From an uncultured Lactobacillus sp. (lineage in GTDB: Bacteria > Bacillota > Bacilli > Lactobacillales > Lactobacillaceae), in the NCBI GenBank assembly GCA_937916845.1, contig CALFSK010000044.1, forward strand, positions 1 through 54,920: DNA of 54,920 nt. The letters run 5' to 3'. The notes beneath the pieces are model-generated. The model was not told the origin of the DNA and searched no databases. It saw only the letters and a program-made list of their open reading frames with translations. Shown one piece after another: positions 25,828 through 34,349 of the stretch. The first letter of the stretch is position 1, and each line of letters starts with the position of its first letter. A program made the translations under genes and the position numbers.

Positions 25828-27273
25828 ATGGTTGATACCAACGGCAAGCACTACAGCCAACTTGCACTGACGCTCACCCTCGTTTTAGGGACGTTTTGTA
25901 CTGCGCTAACGACGAACATGCTCGTTACCGCTTACCCAACATTGATGAAGACCTTTTCCATTTCGAGTGCCACCGTCCAGTGGCTAACCACCGGATCGTT
26001 ACTCGTGATGGGAATCATGATTCCCGTCAGTGCCTGGCTGCTCAATAACTTTAGCTTGCGTTTGATTTATATTGCTGCTTTAAGCTGTTTTCTGATTGGA
26101 TTACTCGTCAGTTATACTGCGCCCAACTTCCAACTTATTTTAGCTGGTCGGCTAATTCAAGCCGTCGGGATTGGGATTACTTTTCCAACGATTCAAACCG
26201 TTCTGCTCGTCATCTACCCGCCCGAAAAACGGGGAACGATGATGGGCCTTGGCGGCATCGTAATTGGCCTCGCCCCGGCACTTGGCCCCACCGTTTCGGG
26301 TTGGATTTTAGACAATGCCAACTGGCGTGACCTATTTGGGATGATGTTGCCACCAGTCGCAATCGTCTTACTGATCGCCCTTTTCACGGTGAAACCCGTC
26401 ATTCCGCTGAAAAAATCACCCATTGACGCTTGGGCAATCGTCCTTTCAACAACGGGTTTCGGAAGCTTACTGTACGGTTTTTCATCGGTCGGCGAACACG
26501 GCTGGTCTTCACCACTCGTCATTATTAGTTTAATTATCGGTCTCGTGTTTATTGCCGGTTTCGTTTGGCGCGAGTGGCCACAATCACAGCCACTGTTAAA
26601 CATTCGGTTACTTAAAATTCCATCCTTTACCATCGCGTCCATGATTACAGCCCTAGCCAACACGGCGATGATTGGGATTCAAGTGGTCTTACCGATGTAT
26701 TTGCAAAACGTGCGCGGACTCACGCCCCTCGAATCCGGGCTCATGATCTTACCAGGCGCGCTACTCTACGGCGTTATCAGTCTCATTAGCGGTCGCGCTT
26801 ACGATTCAATTGGTGGGCGCCGGTTAGCGCTCATGGGAACCTTCCTACTGACTTTAGGAACGTTACCGTTCGCCATGTTAACCCGCCAGACACCGTATCC
26901 AACCATCATCATGGAATACGTCGTGCTCATGAGCGGGGTCGCACTCGTTGCCATGCCGCTGACCGCTGCAAGTTCAATCGACCTGCGGGGCATTCAGCTC
27001 AGTCACGGAACGGCAATCAACAGTACGATGCGTCAAATCATGACTTCCATGGGGACGGCCGTTCTGGGTAGTGTTTTGACGAACGTTGCTAGCAGCACAC
27101 AACCCGCCAAGCACCTATTGACGACCGCACCACTGGCTTACCAAAATGCGGCTTACAACGCGGCCATGCGCGGCTTTCACGCCGCTTTCTTAGTCGCAAC
27201 GGTCTTGGGGGTCGTTGCAATGGTGTTCGCAGTATTCGTTAAGCGCACACCCAAGGGAGGTCAGCCGGTATGA
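25828..27273 (+). CDS. MFS drug exporter, DHA2 (EmrB/QacA) type
   Basis: A 481-residue proton-driven exporter predicted to have 12 to 14 membrane helices. Typical DHA2 features are TTNMLVTAYPTLMKTFSISSATVQW (helix 1 and loop), GRLIQAVGIGITFP (motif C-like region), PPEKRGTMMGLGG and GLAPALGPTVSGWIL (motif C). The ATG at 25828 follows TTGGAGTG at ten bases; the longer frame overlaps the palindromic operator. Its stop overlaps the next ATG by four bases (ATGA), so it is translationally coupled to the DUF4811 gene. Controlled by the divergent TetR gene by inference. Substrate unknown. Confidence 0.92.
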   Translation: MVDTNGKHYSQLALTLTLVLGTFCTALTTNMLVTAYPTLMKTFSISSATVQWLTTGSLLVMGIMIPVSAWLLNNFSLRLIYIAALSCFLIGLLVSYTAPNFQLILAGRLIQAVGIGITFPTIQTVLLVIYPPEKRGTMMGLGGIVIGLAPALGPTVSGWILDNANWRDLFGMMLPPVAIVLLIALFTVKPVIPLKKSPIDAWAIVLSTTGFGSLLYGFSSVGEHGWSSPLVIISLIIGLVFIAGFVWREWPQSQPLLNIRLLKIPSFTIASMITALANTAMIGIQVVLPMYLQNVRGLTPLESGLMILPGALLYGVISLISGRAYDSIGGRRLALMGTFLLTLGTLPFAMLTRQTPYPTIIMEYVVLMSGVALVAMPLTAASSIDLRGIQLSHGTAINSTMRQIMTSMGTAVLGSVLTNVASSTQPAKHLLTTAPLAYQNAAYNAAMRGFHAAFLVATVLGVVAMVFAVFVKRTPKGGQPV

Positions 27274-28022
27274 TTTTAATTATTTTGGGATTGAGTTTAA
27301 TTGGTTTTATCGTCGGCTTTCTAGCAATGCCTAGTCACCGATTGCAATGGCTGGTTGGGGGACTTAGCCTAATTGTGATGGTGACGGCCGCTACCCTAAT
27401 GATTGGTAACGATACGTGGCACTGGGGCATGCGTCAAAGTACAACGACTCAGACGACCACGTTACAATCAAGTGCCGCTAACCCATACGCCTCACTGTTG
27501 TTATATACCCCGGTGCGTCACGCCAAGGCTGAAAAAGTTTACGTGTACCGCGCTCAGGGACAGACTAAGCTTCACCACTCAGCGGCCCGCTTAGCCACAA
27601 CTAACCGGGTCACCCGGACAACTAGTCAGACGGCAAAGCTGGTGAACCAGCAACGGCGCTGGACGTATCAGAATCAATTTTGGCGCTGGCTATTTAGCTG
27701 GACAGGACATCACAATCAGTTGGTCAAGGAGACAAACACCTTTGAGTTACCCTCGTCCTGGCAGATTCTCAGCGTCACACAAGCCAAGTGGTTAGCCAAG
27801 CGCGCCCAACAGCTTGAAGCTAAAAGTAAAACCGCCACAACTAAAGCCGTCACTGAACAAGTCAAAGCGGCTAAGGTGGCAAACCCACAAATGAGTATGG
27901 CTGAAACGGCTGCCCTCGTTAAAAAGGTCGAAGCCACGGCTAAAAAGCAAGCGGCTCAACAGGCCAAAACGGCTTTACCAAAGCTATTGAAACAGGCTCG
28001 ACAACAATCGATTTATGATTAG
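27270..28022 (+). CDS. DUF4811-like membrane protein coupled to the MFS exporter
   Basis: A 250-residue protein with two N-terminal membrane helices (about 2-18 and 26-46), then an extracytoplasmic or cytoplasmic domain of about 110 residues (ANPYASLLLYTPVRHAKAEKVYVYR, WRWLFSWTGH). It ends in a highly charged Ala/Lys/Gln-rich helix from about 170 (AKRAQQLEAKSKTATTK, KVEATAKKQAAQQAKTA), likely a coiled coil. This layout fits the DUF4811 family, which in lactobacilli sits directly after DHA2 exporters. It probably assists the exporter; the function is otherwise unknown. The ATGA overlap with the MFS stop suggests fixed stoichiometry. Confidence 0.8.
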   Translation: MILIILGLSLIGFIVGFLAMPSHRLQWLVGGLSLIVMVTAATLMIGNDTWHWGMRQSTTTQTTTLQSSAANPYASLLLYTPVRHAKAEKVYVYRAQGQTKLHHSAARLATTNRVTRTTSQTAKLVNQQRRWTYQNQFWRWLFSWTGHHNQLVKETNTFELPSSWQILSVTQAKWLAKRAQQLEAKSKTATTKAVTEQVKAAKVANPQMSMAETAALVKKVEATAKKQAAQQAKTALPKLLKQARQQSIYD

Positions 28023-28024
28023 TT

Positions 28025-28080
28025 CAAAAAACGTTCAGAACGGCACCCGCTTGATTGGGTGGTCGCCCTGAACGTTTTTT
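28025..28080 (+). terminator. Terminator of the MFS-DUF4811 operon
   Basis: Arms AAAAAACGTTCAG and CTGAACGTTTTTT, with inner pairing ACCCGC/GGGTGGT, ending in six T. It lies three bases past the stop. Confidence 0.9.
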
Positions 28081-28165
28081 GGCACTATCATTATTTTTAT
28101 TAAGATATCAGGCCTTAGCGGGCGTATGATAAAAGTAATCAATCTGAGCTACGGAGGAAAATACT

Positions 28166-28828
28166 TTGGCAGAATTAACCTTTAAAGATAAAAAAATTGA
28201 TTTCAACCGGTTAGTCACATTCGGTTTTCAAGCTTCAGGAACTAGCTACACTTATCAAACCCCAATTGTTGATGACCAGTTCTTACTCACCATTACGGCC
28301 ACTAACCCTAACCAGCTCACAACTCACGTGACCGGCATGAACACCCATGAAGAGTACGTGTTACACCTGACACCCCAAGCTCACGGAAAATTCGTGGGTA
28401 AAGTAGCGACCGCCTACCATCAAGTCCTTGATCAAATTGAAGCGGATTGCATGGATAGCAACGTTTTCCAAGGTGCCCAGGTCCAAGCGGTCATGACCCA
28501 CGTTGAGCAAACCTATGGCGATCAACTGGAATTTTTATGGAAAAAGTTCCCTAAAAATGCCGTTTGGCGGCGAGCCGATACGCATAAGTGGTACGCCGCT
28601 TTGCTGACCGTTCAGCGTCAAAAATTGGGTCTGGATGACGCTAAAGAAGTTACGGTGCTCGACATGCGGGCCCAGCCAGAAGTCGTTGAACAGCTAGTTG
28701 ATAACGTTACTTATTTCCCGGGTTACCATATGAACAAACGCAACTGGCTCACCATTATTTTAGACGGCTCAGTCCCAATGCCCACCATCGTCGACCGACT
28801 CCAAGCTAGCTATCAGTTAGCTAAATAG
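28166..28828 (+). CDS. MmcQ/YjbR-family protein with N-terminal extension
   Basis: A 220-residue protein starting with TTG, ten bases after GGAGG. The C-terminal half (about 105-218) is a YjbR/MmcQ domain, a CyaY-like fold of unknown function that binds DNA in some members: WRRADTHKWYAALLTV, VLDMRAQPEVVEQLV, and the signature FPGYHMNKRNWLTIILDG. The N-terminal half contains NRLVTFGFQASGTSYTYQTPI, which appears to be a partner domain often seen in longer YjbR proteins. A shorter YjbR gene lies 2 kb away (30748). It has its own terminator. Confidence 0.88.
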   Translation: MAELTFKDKKIDFNRLVTFGFQASGTSYTYQTPIVDDQFLLTITATNPNQLTTHVTGMNTHEEYVLHLTPQAHGKFVGKVATAYHQVLDQIEADCMDSNVFQGAQVQAVMTHVEQTYGDQLEFLWKKFPKNAVWRRADTHKWYAALLTVQRQKLGLDDAKEVTVLDMRAQPEVVEQLVDNVTYFPGYHMNKRNWLTIILDGSVPMPTIVDRLQASYQLAK

Positions 28829-28839
28829 TGATGCATGAC

Positions 28840-28899
28840 AATCAAACAAGCAGCGACGCATTTTTGATCAGCAAAGATGCGTCGCTGCTTGTTTGATTA
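28840..28899. terminator. Long bidirectional terminator between convergent genes
   Basis: Arms AATCAAACAAGCAGCGACGC and GCGTCGCTGCTTGTTTGATT, continuing inward with AT/AT, with a short loop. It serves the YjbR gene and the convergent MerR gene. T-runs are short, but the stem is very stable. Confidence 0.75.
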
Positions 28900-28906
28900 G
28901 CTATAT

Positions 28907-29719
28907 TTATACCGTTTGGAGCTGATATTGTAGCCGAACTAAATCAGAAGCCCCTTTGCTAGTGAACTGTTCATCCAAATTCATCTGCCAAAGCTGGTCA
29001 TTGATTTTTAGCTGCTCTTTTTGAATATATTCGGCTAAAATCTGTAAAGAAATACAAATATTTTTCATGTCATTAGTCGTGTCGATTGACACATATTTGC
29101 CGGCTGGCTTTTGCAATAGTGGCAAGTCGCCGGTATCCGTGCGGGCATCGACTGCCTTCAAAATACAAAAAGACGCCGTGGGATAGTCGTTTGCCTCGCT
29201 CTTCGGTAACTGCGTCAAAAAGCCGGAATCCTGCTGGTTAACCAATTTGAGCTTCCCTAGTTGCGCATAAAAATCGGCATAAATTTCAGCGACTTCCGCT
29301 TCGGTGCAGGCAACGGATTGCCGCGAACGACAAAACTGCGTAGCCGAGACGGTTGTGACAAACGGCTGATTTTTGGCGACCGTTTCGGTTGGGACTGCTT
29401 GATCAAACCGGGTCTGGAGCGTCGTTTTAAGCAGACTTAAATTGTCAATTTGATCATCGATTTTTGCTAAAACAGCTTTCAGGTCAGCATCCAGTGACTT
29501 GGCCTGCTTGTCGTTATTCAACTGTTGGATTTCAGCGATGGACAGGCCTAACCGCCGTAATTCCAAAATAAAAGTTAATTCATAAAGCTGGTCGTAATCG
29601 TAATAGCGGTAACCATTTTCGGCCACGTGCTTAGGCTGGAACAGCCCCTTTTGGTCATAGAAAATCAGCGTCCGGCGCGTCGTCCCCGCTAATTGTGCGA
29701 ATTTCTGAATCGTTAACAT
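28907..29719 (-). CDS. MerR-family regulator with GyrI-like effector domain
   Basis: A 270-residue regulator. The N-terminal MerR HTH contains LTIQKFAQLAGTTRRTLIFYDQKGLF, followed by YRYYDYDQLYELTFILELRRLGLSIAEIQ and a dimer coiled coil at about 75-115. The C-terminal half (about 125-270) reads like a GyrI/BmrR-type ligand-binding domain (PTASFCILKAVDARTDTGDL, GKYVSIDTTNDM). No Cys cluster typical of metal sensors is visible in the expected region. It is divergent from a quinone-reductase-like gene whose promoter has the 19-base spacer that MerR activators need, so it probably activates that gene on binding a small organic compound. Confidence 0.92.
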   Translation of the reverse strand: MLTIQKFAQLAGTTRRTLIFYDQKGLFQPKHVAENGYRYYDYDQLYELTFILELRRLGLSIAEIQQLNNDKQAKSLDADLKAVLAKIDDQIDNLSLLKTTLQTRFDQAVPTETVAKNQPFVTTVSATQFCRSRQSVACTEAEVAEIYADFYAQLGKLKLVNQQDSGFLTQLPKSEANDYPTASFCILKAVDARTDTGDLPLLQKPAGKYVSIDTTNDMKNICISLQILAEYIQKEQLKINDQLWQMNLDEQFTSKGASDLVRLQYQLQTV

Positions 29720-29740
29720 CAAAACACCTCAACTTAAAAC

Positions 29741-29771
29741 TTGACTGTAACGTTACGTCATACTCTATACT
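29741..29771 (+). promoter_or_regulatory. MerR-type promoter with 19-base spacer
   Basis: TTGACT (29741-29746), a spacer of 19 bases containing the palindrome GTAACGTTAC, and TATACT (29766-29771). Spacers of 19-20 bases with a dyad are the mark of promoters activated by MerR proteins, which twist the DNA. It drives the quinone-reductase-like gene at 29811. Confidence 0.75.
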
Positions 29772-29810
29772 TAGTTTATTGAAAAAACAAAATAAATGGA
29801 GGATGATTTT

Positions 29811-30755
29811 ATGCGAGCAGTTGTTATTGATACACCCGGAGATCCAGACGTCATGCACTTGGTTGAACGCCCAATTCCAGAGGCCACCGCGGACCAATCC
29901 GTCATGCGGATTCACGCGTTTGGGGTTCACCGTTACGAAGCGCTGACCCGGGCCGGTGGTTCGCCATCAGTCAAGTTTCCACGGGTGATTGGAATTGAAG
30001 CCGTTGGTGAAATTTATCAAGCATCAGCTAACAGTTCCTTAAAAGTTGGTCAAAAAGTCATGACGATGATGGGCGGTTTCGGCCGTGAAGTCGATGGCAG
30101 CTATCAAGACTACGCTTTAGTCGCCGACACCAATTTATATCCGGTTGACTTTGATGGTGACTGGGTCACCTTAGCGCAATACCCAGAAAACTTTTACACG
30201 GCGATGGGCGCCATTGATTCCCTTAAATTAAAATCAGGACAATCCTTATTAGTTCGTGGTGGTACCAGTGCCGTTGGCTTAGCGGCAATTAAGCTTGCCA
30301 AGGCCATGGGCTTCACGGTCACAGCAACGACCCGCCGGCAAAACCAGTTGGATGCCCTAATCGCTAACGGCGCGGACCAAGCAGTCTTGGATACTGACAA
30401 CCAGTTAGATACGGACGCACAATTTGATGGCATTATTGACCTAGTTGGGACGGTCACGTTAACAAACTCGATTGCGCACCTCAATCCAGGTGGCGGCGTT
30501 TCGCTAATTGGCTTGTTGGCCGGAGAATGGATCGTTAAGAACTTCAACCCGTTCACCTTGGCGGGCAAATTTTTGACAGGCTTTGATTCAACGGACGTCA
30601 AACAATCCCTAATCGATGAGATGTTTAAATTAATCAATCAAAATCACTTATCAATTCCAATCGCCAAGGTCTTTAAACTTGAAGACATCGTGGCGTCACA
30701 CAAGTACGTGATGGCTAGCCGCGAATTAGGGCAAGTCATTATCGACAATGACTGA
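29811..30755 (+). CDS. Zinc-independent quinone oxidoreductase (MDR family)
   Basis: A 314-residue medium-chain dehydrogenase/reductase of the quinone oxidoreductase type, using NADPH to reduce quinones or reactive enones. It has the N-terminal GroES-like fold (MRAVVIDTPGDPDVM, VIGIEAVGEIYQA) and Rossmann domain SLLVRGGTSAVGLAAIKLAK (about 143-162). No structural zinc Cys cluster is present. The ATG at 29811 follows GGAGGATG; the upstream ATG overlaps that site. The promoter has a MerR-type spacer and a divergent MerR gene. The next gene starts eight bases before its stop, so the two are co-translated. Confidence 0.9.
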   Translation: MRAVVIDTPGDPDVMHLVERPIPEATADQSVMRIHAFGVHRYEALTRAGGSPSVKFPRVIGIEAVGEIYQASANSSLKVGQKVMTMMGGFGREVDGSYQDYALVADTNLYPVDFDGDWVTLAQYPENFYTAMGAIDSLKLKSGQSLLVRGGTSAVGLAAIKLAKAMGFTVTATTRRQNQLDALIANGADQAVLDTDNQLDTDAQFDGIIDLVGTVTLTNSIAHLNPGGGVSLIGLLAGEWIVKNFNPFTLAGKFLTGFDSTDVKQSLIDEMFKLINQNHLSIPIAKVFKLEDIVASHKYVMASRELGQVIIDND

Positions 30756-31089
30756 AAAGGAACTGATTCAATTAGTTCTCGACCAAACGGATGGCGAACT
30801 GAGTTTTCCCTTTAACCGCCCCGGCCAAAAATCGACCGTTATTTTTTCCGTCATCAAACACCATAGTAATCATAAAATCATTGCCATGGTGTACACTCAA
30901 AATGACCAAGTCTTGATTGACGTTAAATTGACGCCGGCTCAAAATGACGAGCTCCGCCTCTCAGCGGGGGTCGAACCCGGCTACCATCTGAATAACCGGT
31001 ACTGGACCACGATTAAAGTAAATGACACTGTCGTCTCCCGCACGGAACTAACTAATATCATTCTGGAAAGCGCCAGGTTAACAAATTAA
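30748..31089 (+). CDS. MmcQ/YjbR-family protein, short form
   Basis: A 113-residue single-domain YjbR protein: ELSFPFNRPGQKSTVIFSVI, IIAMVYTQNDQVLIDVKL, and the signature EPGYHLNNRYWTTIKVNDTV. It overlaps the quinone-reductase gene by eight bases and so belongs to the MerR-controlled unit. The cysteine-free sequence and lack of a membrane segment suggest a soluble protein. It is a relative of the longer YjbR at 28166. Biochemical role unknown. Confidence 0.88.
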   Translation: MTEKELIQLVLDQTDGELSFPFNRPGQKSTVIFSVIKHHSNHKIIAMVYTQNDQVLIDVKLTPAQNDELRLSAGVEPGYHLNNRYWTTIKVNDTVVSRTELTNIILESARLTN

Positions 31090-31090
31090 T

Positions 31091-31267
31091 GCCGCTTCGT
31101 CAGTCAGAATCGGTGTGCTGTAAGGGACGACCCCAGCCAAAGTTCGGTCTGGCACCTCGATACAAAGCCGATAATTCACGTCTTTGTATCGCCCCACAAG
31201 ATTAGTCGGCTAAAACCACCGGCTAATCTTGCCGCCACTGCACACCGGTTCTGACTGACTTCGCTAA
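31091..31267 (+). repeat. Structured repeat family A, copy A2
   Basis: Outer arms GTCAGTCAGAATCGGTGTGC (31099-31118) and GCACACCGGTTCTGACTGAC (31240-31259), nearly perfect over 20 bases. Inside are CCAG/CTGG with loop AGCCAAAGTTCGGTCT, CGATACAAA/TTTGTATCG enclosing GCCGATAATTCACGTC, and CAAGATTAG/CTAATCTTG. It begins two bases after the YjbR stop, within the 574-base gene-free stretch 31090-31663. Confidence 0.85.
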
Positions 31268-31387
31268 ACCTTGCTTTACCATTAAGAATGGCTATTCTCA
31301 ATCATTAAATATTCTGACTAGCTACTAACTGTTTAATTTTTATTAGTCCGAGTATCAACACAATGGACTGTTATTACTGTCAGATAC

Positions 31388-31566
31388 TCGGAGGCCGGCG
31401 CTAATGACATCGGTCGTGAAGGTGGTATTTGGCCGGTGATTTTCGGCCAAATACCACGGACGGTCCGAGACACTTGCGCCTTTTGCAAGTGTCCCGGGCG
31501 AGGAACTAGACCGCTCCCCAGGCTAGGCCCGGTCCCACGACCGCATGCCATCAGCGCCGACCGGAA
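31388..31566 (-). repeat. Structured repeat family B, copy B2
   Basis: Outer arms GGCCGGCGCTAATGACATCG (left) and its near-complement ending GCCATCAGCGCCGACC. Inner hairpin GGTATTTGGCC/GGCCAAATACC (perfect 11 bp), then ACACTTGC/GCAAGTGT, and a third arm carrying GAGCGGTCTAG on the minus strand. It is inverted relative to A2. The conserved CGGACCGTCC and CTCGCCCGGG segments match B1, B3 and B5. Confidence 0.85.
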
Positions 31567-31590
31567 ATTATAATAACATCGTTTTTAAAC

Positions 31591-31640
31591 CAAAAATCAG
31601 CGCAAACTTGCGAAAAGAACAAGTCTGCGCTGATTTTTTT
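31591..31640. terminator. Terminator of rlmD
   Basis: Arms AAAAATCAGCGCA and TGCGCTGATTTTT with further pairing ACTTG/CAAGT and a loop of about ten bases, bounded by A and T runs on both sides. It lies 24 bases past the rlmD stop. Confidence 0.85.
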
Positions 31641-31663
31641 ATTATCCTAAATTACTTTAACGC

Positions 31664-33034
31664 TTACTTGCGCGTTAAGACCGTCACACATTCGATGTGT
31701 GGGGTTTGTGGAAATTGGTCAACGGGTTGAACCGGAGCACTAATTTCGTAGCCGTATTCGCCAAAGCGTTGCACGTCACGAACTAAGGTTGATGGGTTAC
31801 AGCTAATGTAAACCACTTTCTTAGGTGCCATTTCACCAGTACTCTTGATGAATTCAGCGTCCAAGCCCTTACGTGGTGGATCAACAACCACGACGTCCGG
31901 TTTGATACCTTCTTCTTCCCATTTAGCCATAACATCTTCGGCACTCCCGAGCACAAACTTCGCGTTCGTAATACCGTTCTTGTTGGCGTTTTGCTTGGCA
32001 TTTTCAATGGCAGCTGGCACAATTTCAACACCGTAAACTTGCTTAGCGTGTTGCGCCATCGTTAATGAAATCGTCCCAATCCCAGAATAGGCATCGATCA
32101 CGGTTTCATTGCCCGTAAGTCCAGCTTGGTCAATGGCTAATTGATAAAGCTTTTCCGTTTGTTGTGGGTTCACTTGGTAGAAAGACTGTGCCGAAACGGC
32201 AAACGTTAAGCCGAGCAGTTGATCGTCAATGGTCGACTTACCTGCCAACACGTTGTTATCAGGCCCTAGGATGACGTTAGTCTTCTTTTGGTTGATGTTT
32301 TGAACCACACTAACGACTTCTGGTAACGCCGCTTGAATCTCTTGTACGACCACGTCAGCCATTGGTAAATGCTTCGTCCGTGTCACGATGACAACCATCA
32401 TTTCGTGGCTGTAGTAACCGCGGCGGACCATGATCGTCCGAATCGTCCCGCTATGGTGGAATTCATCGTAGGCAGCTTCGTGATACTTCCGCAAAATATC
32501 GCGGATGACCACGATAGCCTTGTCGATTTCAGGATCTTGAATGTAATAGTCCTCAATTGGCATCAATTGGTGACTGTTCTTCTTGTAAAAACCAGTCGTC
32601 AATTTACCTTGAACTTGGCGGACAGGAACTTGCGCCTTATTCCGGTATTGCGTTGGATTTTCCATCCCGATGGTTGGCAAAACTTCCACGTCGTCCATGT
32701 GAACTTTCGCAAATAATTCAGCGACTTGGTGTTGCTTGAACTTTAATTGTTCGCTGTATTCTAAATGTTGTAATGGTGCAATCCCGGTCTGACGATAAAC
32801 CCGTCCCTTGGGGTTAACCCGGTGAGGACTCACTTGGTTAATCTTGACCACGTCACCAAACGCAAAGTTCTTGGTTGTTTTCGTGACTTTGACCGTGATT
32901 TTTTCTTCGGGCAAGGCGTTTTCGATGAAGATTGGGTAGTTATCTACCTTGGCAACCCCCATGCCTTGATACGTTAAATCAATGATGGTGACGTCGAGTT
33001 CTTCACCATTGTGTACGGGTAAATTAGTTTTCAT
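31664..33034 (-). CDS. rlmD: 23S rRNA (uracil-5-)-methyltransferase, RlmD/RlmCD type, without Fe-S cysteines
   Basis: Transfers methyl from S-adenosylmethionine to C5 of uridines in 23S rRNA. A 456-residue protein with an N-terminal TRAM domain (about 3-62, VHNGEELDVTIIDLTYQGMGVAKV), a central domain, and the C-terminal Rossmann methyltransferase fold (VIDAYSGIGTISLTMA, then VVVDPPRKGLDAEF). The catalytic Cys is in YISCNPSTLVRD. The iron-sulfur Cys cluster usually found as PxCPxYxxCGGCxLQH reads NPKGRVYRQTGIAPLQHL here, so all of those Cys are absent. In Gram-positive bacteria one enzyme (RlmCD) may cover both U747 and U1939. It is last in the pcrA-to-rlmD series; ribosome site GAGGGA. Confidence 0.93.
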   Translation of the reverse strand: MKTNLPVHNGEELDVTIIDLTYQGMGVAKVDNYPIFIENALPEEKITVKVTKTTKNFAFGDVVKINQVSPHRVNPKGRVYRQTGIAPLQHLEYSEQLKFKQHQVAELFAKVHMDDVEVLPTIGMENPTQYRNKAQVPVRQVQGKLTTGFYKKNSHQLMPIEDYYIQDPEIDKAIVVIRDILRKYHEAAYDEFHHSGTIRTIMVRRGYYSHEMMVVIVTRTKHLPMADVVVQEIQAALPEVVSVVQNINQKKTNVILGPDNNVLAGKSTIDDQLLGLTFAVSAQSFYQVNPQQTEKLYQLAIDQAGLTGNETVIDAYSGIGTISLTMAQHAKQVYGVEIVPAAIENAKQNANKNGITNAKFVLGSAEDVMAKWEEEGIKPDVVVVDPPRKGLDAEFIKSTGEMAPKKVVYISCNPSTLVRDVQRFGEYGYEISAPVQPVDQFPQTPHIECVTVLTRK

Positions 33035-33125
33035 TGGTTCCCTCGTTTTTCTTTCTTTTGACTAATGGTTTTGCCCATTAGGTTAAATTTGTCATCCGGT
33101 GCGGTCATACTCGCACCCGTTTGTT

Positions 33126-33166
33126 AAAAAAATCACCGTTCCCCATTCTAAAGGTAAACGGTAATT
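33126..33166 (-). terminator. Terminator after dgkB
   Basis: On the minus strand ATTACCGTT pairs with AACGGTgAT around a loop of about 16 bases, followed by seven T. It lies nine bases past the dgkB stop, so rlmD may be partly read through or have its own promoter in the 140-base gap. Confidence 0.6.
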
Positions 33167-33174
33167 TAAGCAAG

Positions 33175-34191
33175 TTATTCAGATTTTGATTCAGTTTCAG
33201 CGTCCGTTTTTGGCAACTGATCGACCGCCGACACAAAATGACGTTCCGCATCTTCAATCTCGGGATCCGTAATGGCATCGTCCGGAATCCGATCGGTATC
33301 CGCAAACATTTCAATGTGTTGCTTCAAGTTTCTAAACGTCATCGGTGCGTCGCCACCATATTCCCCGTCAATGTTGATCATTAACCGGTCCTTAGGTGAC
33401 TTGGCAACCACTTTGTGCGTCTTAACGTAAATAATGCTTGGGTCATTGATGTGCTTACCACCATTGAGCACTAAGGTCATCAGGTGGAGCATCTTTGCCA
33501 AATTCCCAGTCTTCACGATAATCATGGTAAATTTACCATCATCCAGTGAGGCGTCCGGAACTAATTGTTCAAAACCACCCACCGAATTCGTTAACGCTAG
33601 GAAAAACATCGATGCCTTGCCCGTAAAGTGGCCCCCATCATACTTTAAGTCCATTTCAACGGGTTTCACCCGTGGCAGTAACTCGGCACCCTTGGCCAAG
33701 TACGCCGCGTACCCAAAAATCGACTTTAGCTGTGATGGCACGTCGTAAGTCAATTCAGTCAACAAACCACCAGCCGCAATGTTAATAAAGTATTGCTCAC
33801 CGGCTTGGCCGATATCCATCTTGACCGTCTGGTTTTTTAAGACGACTTTGGCCGCCGCAACTGGATCTTCACGGGGAATCCGTAAGGCCCGCGCATAGTC
33901 ATTGGTCGTCCCCGCCGGTATGATGGCCATCTTAGGCCGCCGCTTTAACCCGGCTAAGCCGTTGACAACTTGATTAATGGTCCCATCACCGCCAGCTGCA
34001 ATGATCAATTCAAACCCATCCTTAGCACACCGACGCGCTTCGTCAGCTGCCGAGTTCGGTGTCGCCGTTGTTGCAAACGCACTGGTCTCGTAGCCAGCTT
34101 GTTCAAAAATGCCAAGAATTTCCACCAGGTCGTGCGCTAATGCTTCGCGTCCTGACGTTGGGTTATAGATAAGTCGTGCCCGTTTACGCAT
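33175..34191 (-). CDS. dgkB: Diacylglycerol kinase
   Basis: Phosphorylates diacylglycerol released during lipoteichoic acid synthesis back to phosphatidic acid, at the inner face of the membrane. A 338-residue soluble-type kinase of the DagK/YegS family: ARLIYNPTSGREA at the start, the nucleotide motif AAGGDGTINQVVNGL (about 66-80) and the GTTNDYARAL segment, both hallmarks. The DgkB-type DDGKFT loop is present (ASLDDGKFTMII). The C-terminal 35 residues are acidic (DPEIEDAERHF, KTDAETESKSE). The ATG at 34191 follows GGAGGAAAG at six bases. It lies 158 bases after gatB on the same strand. Confidence 0.92.
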   Translation of the reverse strand: MRKRARLIYNPTSGREALAHDLVEILGIFEQAGYETSAFATTATPNSAADEARRCAKDGFELIIAAGGDGTINQVVNGLAGLKRRPKMAIIPAGTTNDYARALRIPREDPVAAAKVVLKNQTVKMDIGQAGEQYFINIAAGGLLTELTYDVPSQLKSIFGYAAYLAKGAELLPRVKPVEMDLKYDGGHFTGKASMFFLALTNSVGGFEQLVPDASLDDGKFTMIIVKTGNLAKMLHLMTLVLNGGKHINDPSIIYVKTHKVVAKSPKDRLMINIDGEYGGDAPMTFRNLKQHIEMFADTDRIPDDAITDPEIEDAERHFVSAVDQLPKTDAETESKSE

Positions 34192-34349
34192 GTTTCTTTC
34201 CTCCGAATACACAGTGTTTGCCGTCTAAGCCGTTATAAATTAACAGCTTGTGACGGATGCGACCCTGTTCAGCACCAAACCGGCCCCATGCTAAAAGCCG
34301 CATGTGACCGGTTCGCTTAATCGTCAGTGTCGTCACCTAATACTAGGTG

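Noticed and set aside
31333..31551. A frame of 72 codons within repeat B2, and similar ones at 43632, 48246, 50814 and 51022
   Set aside because: All coincide with repeat families A or B and share repeat-derived peptide patterns (such as GRGTGPSLGS); they are products of the repeat sequence and not genes.
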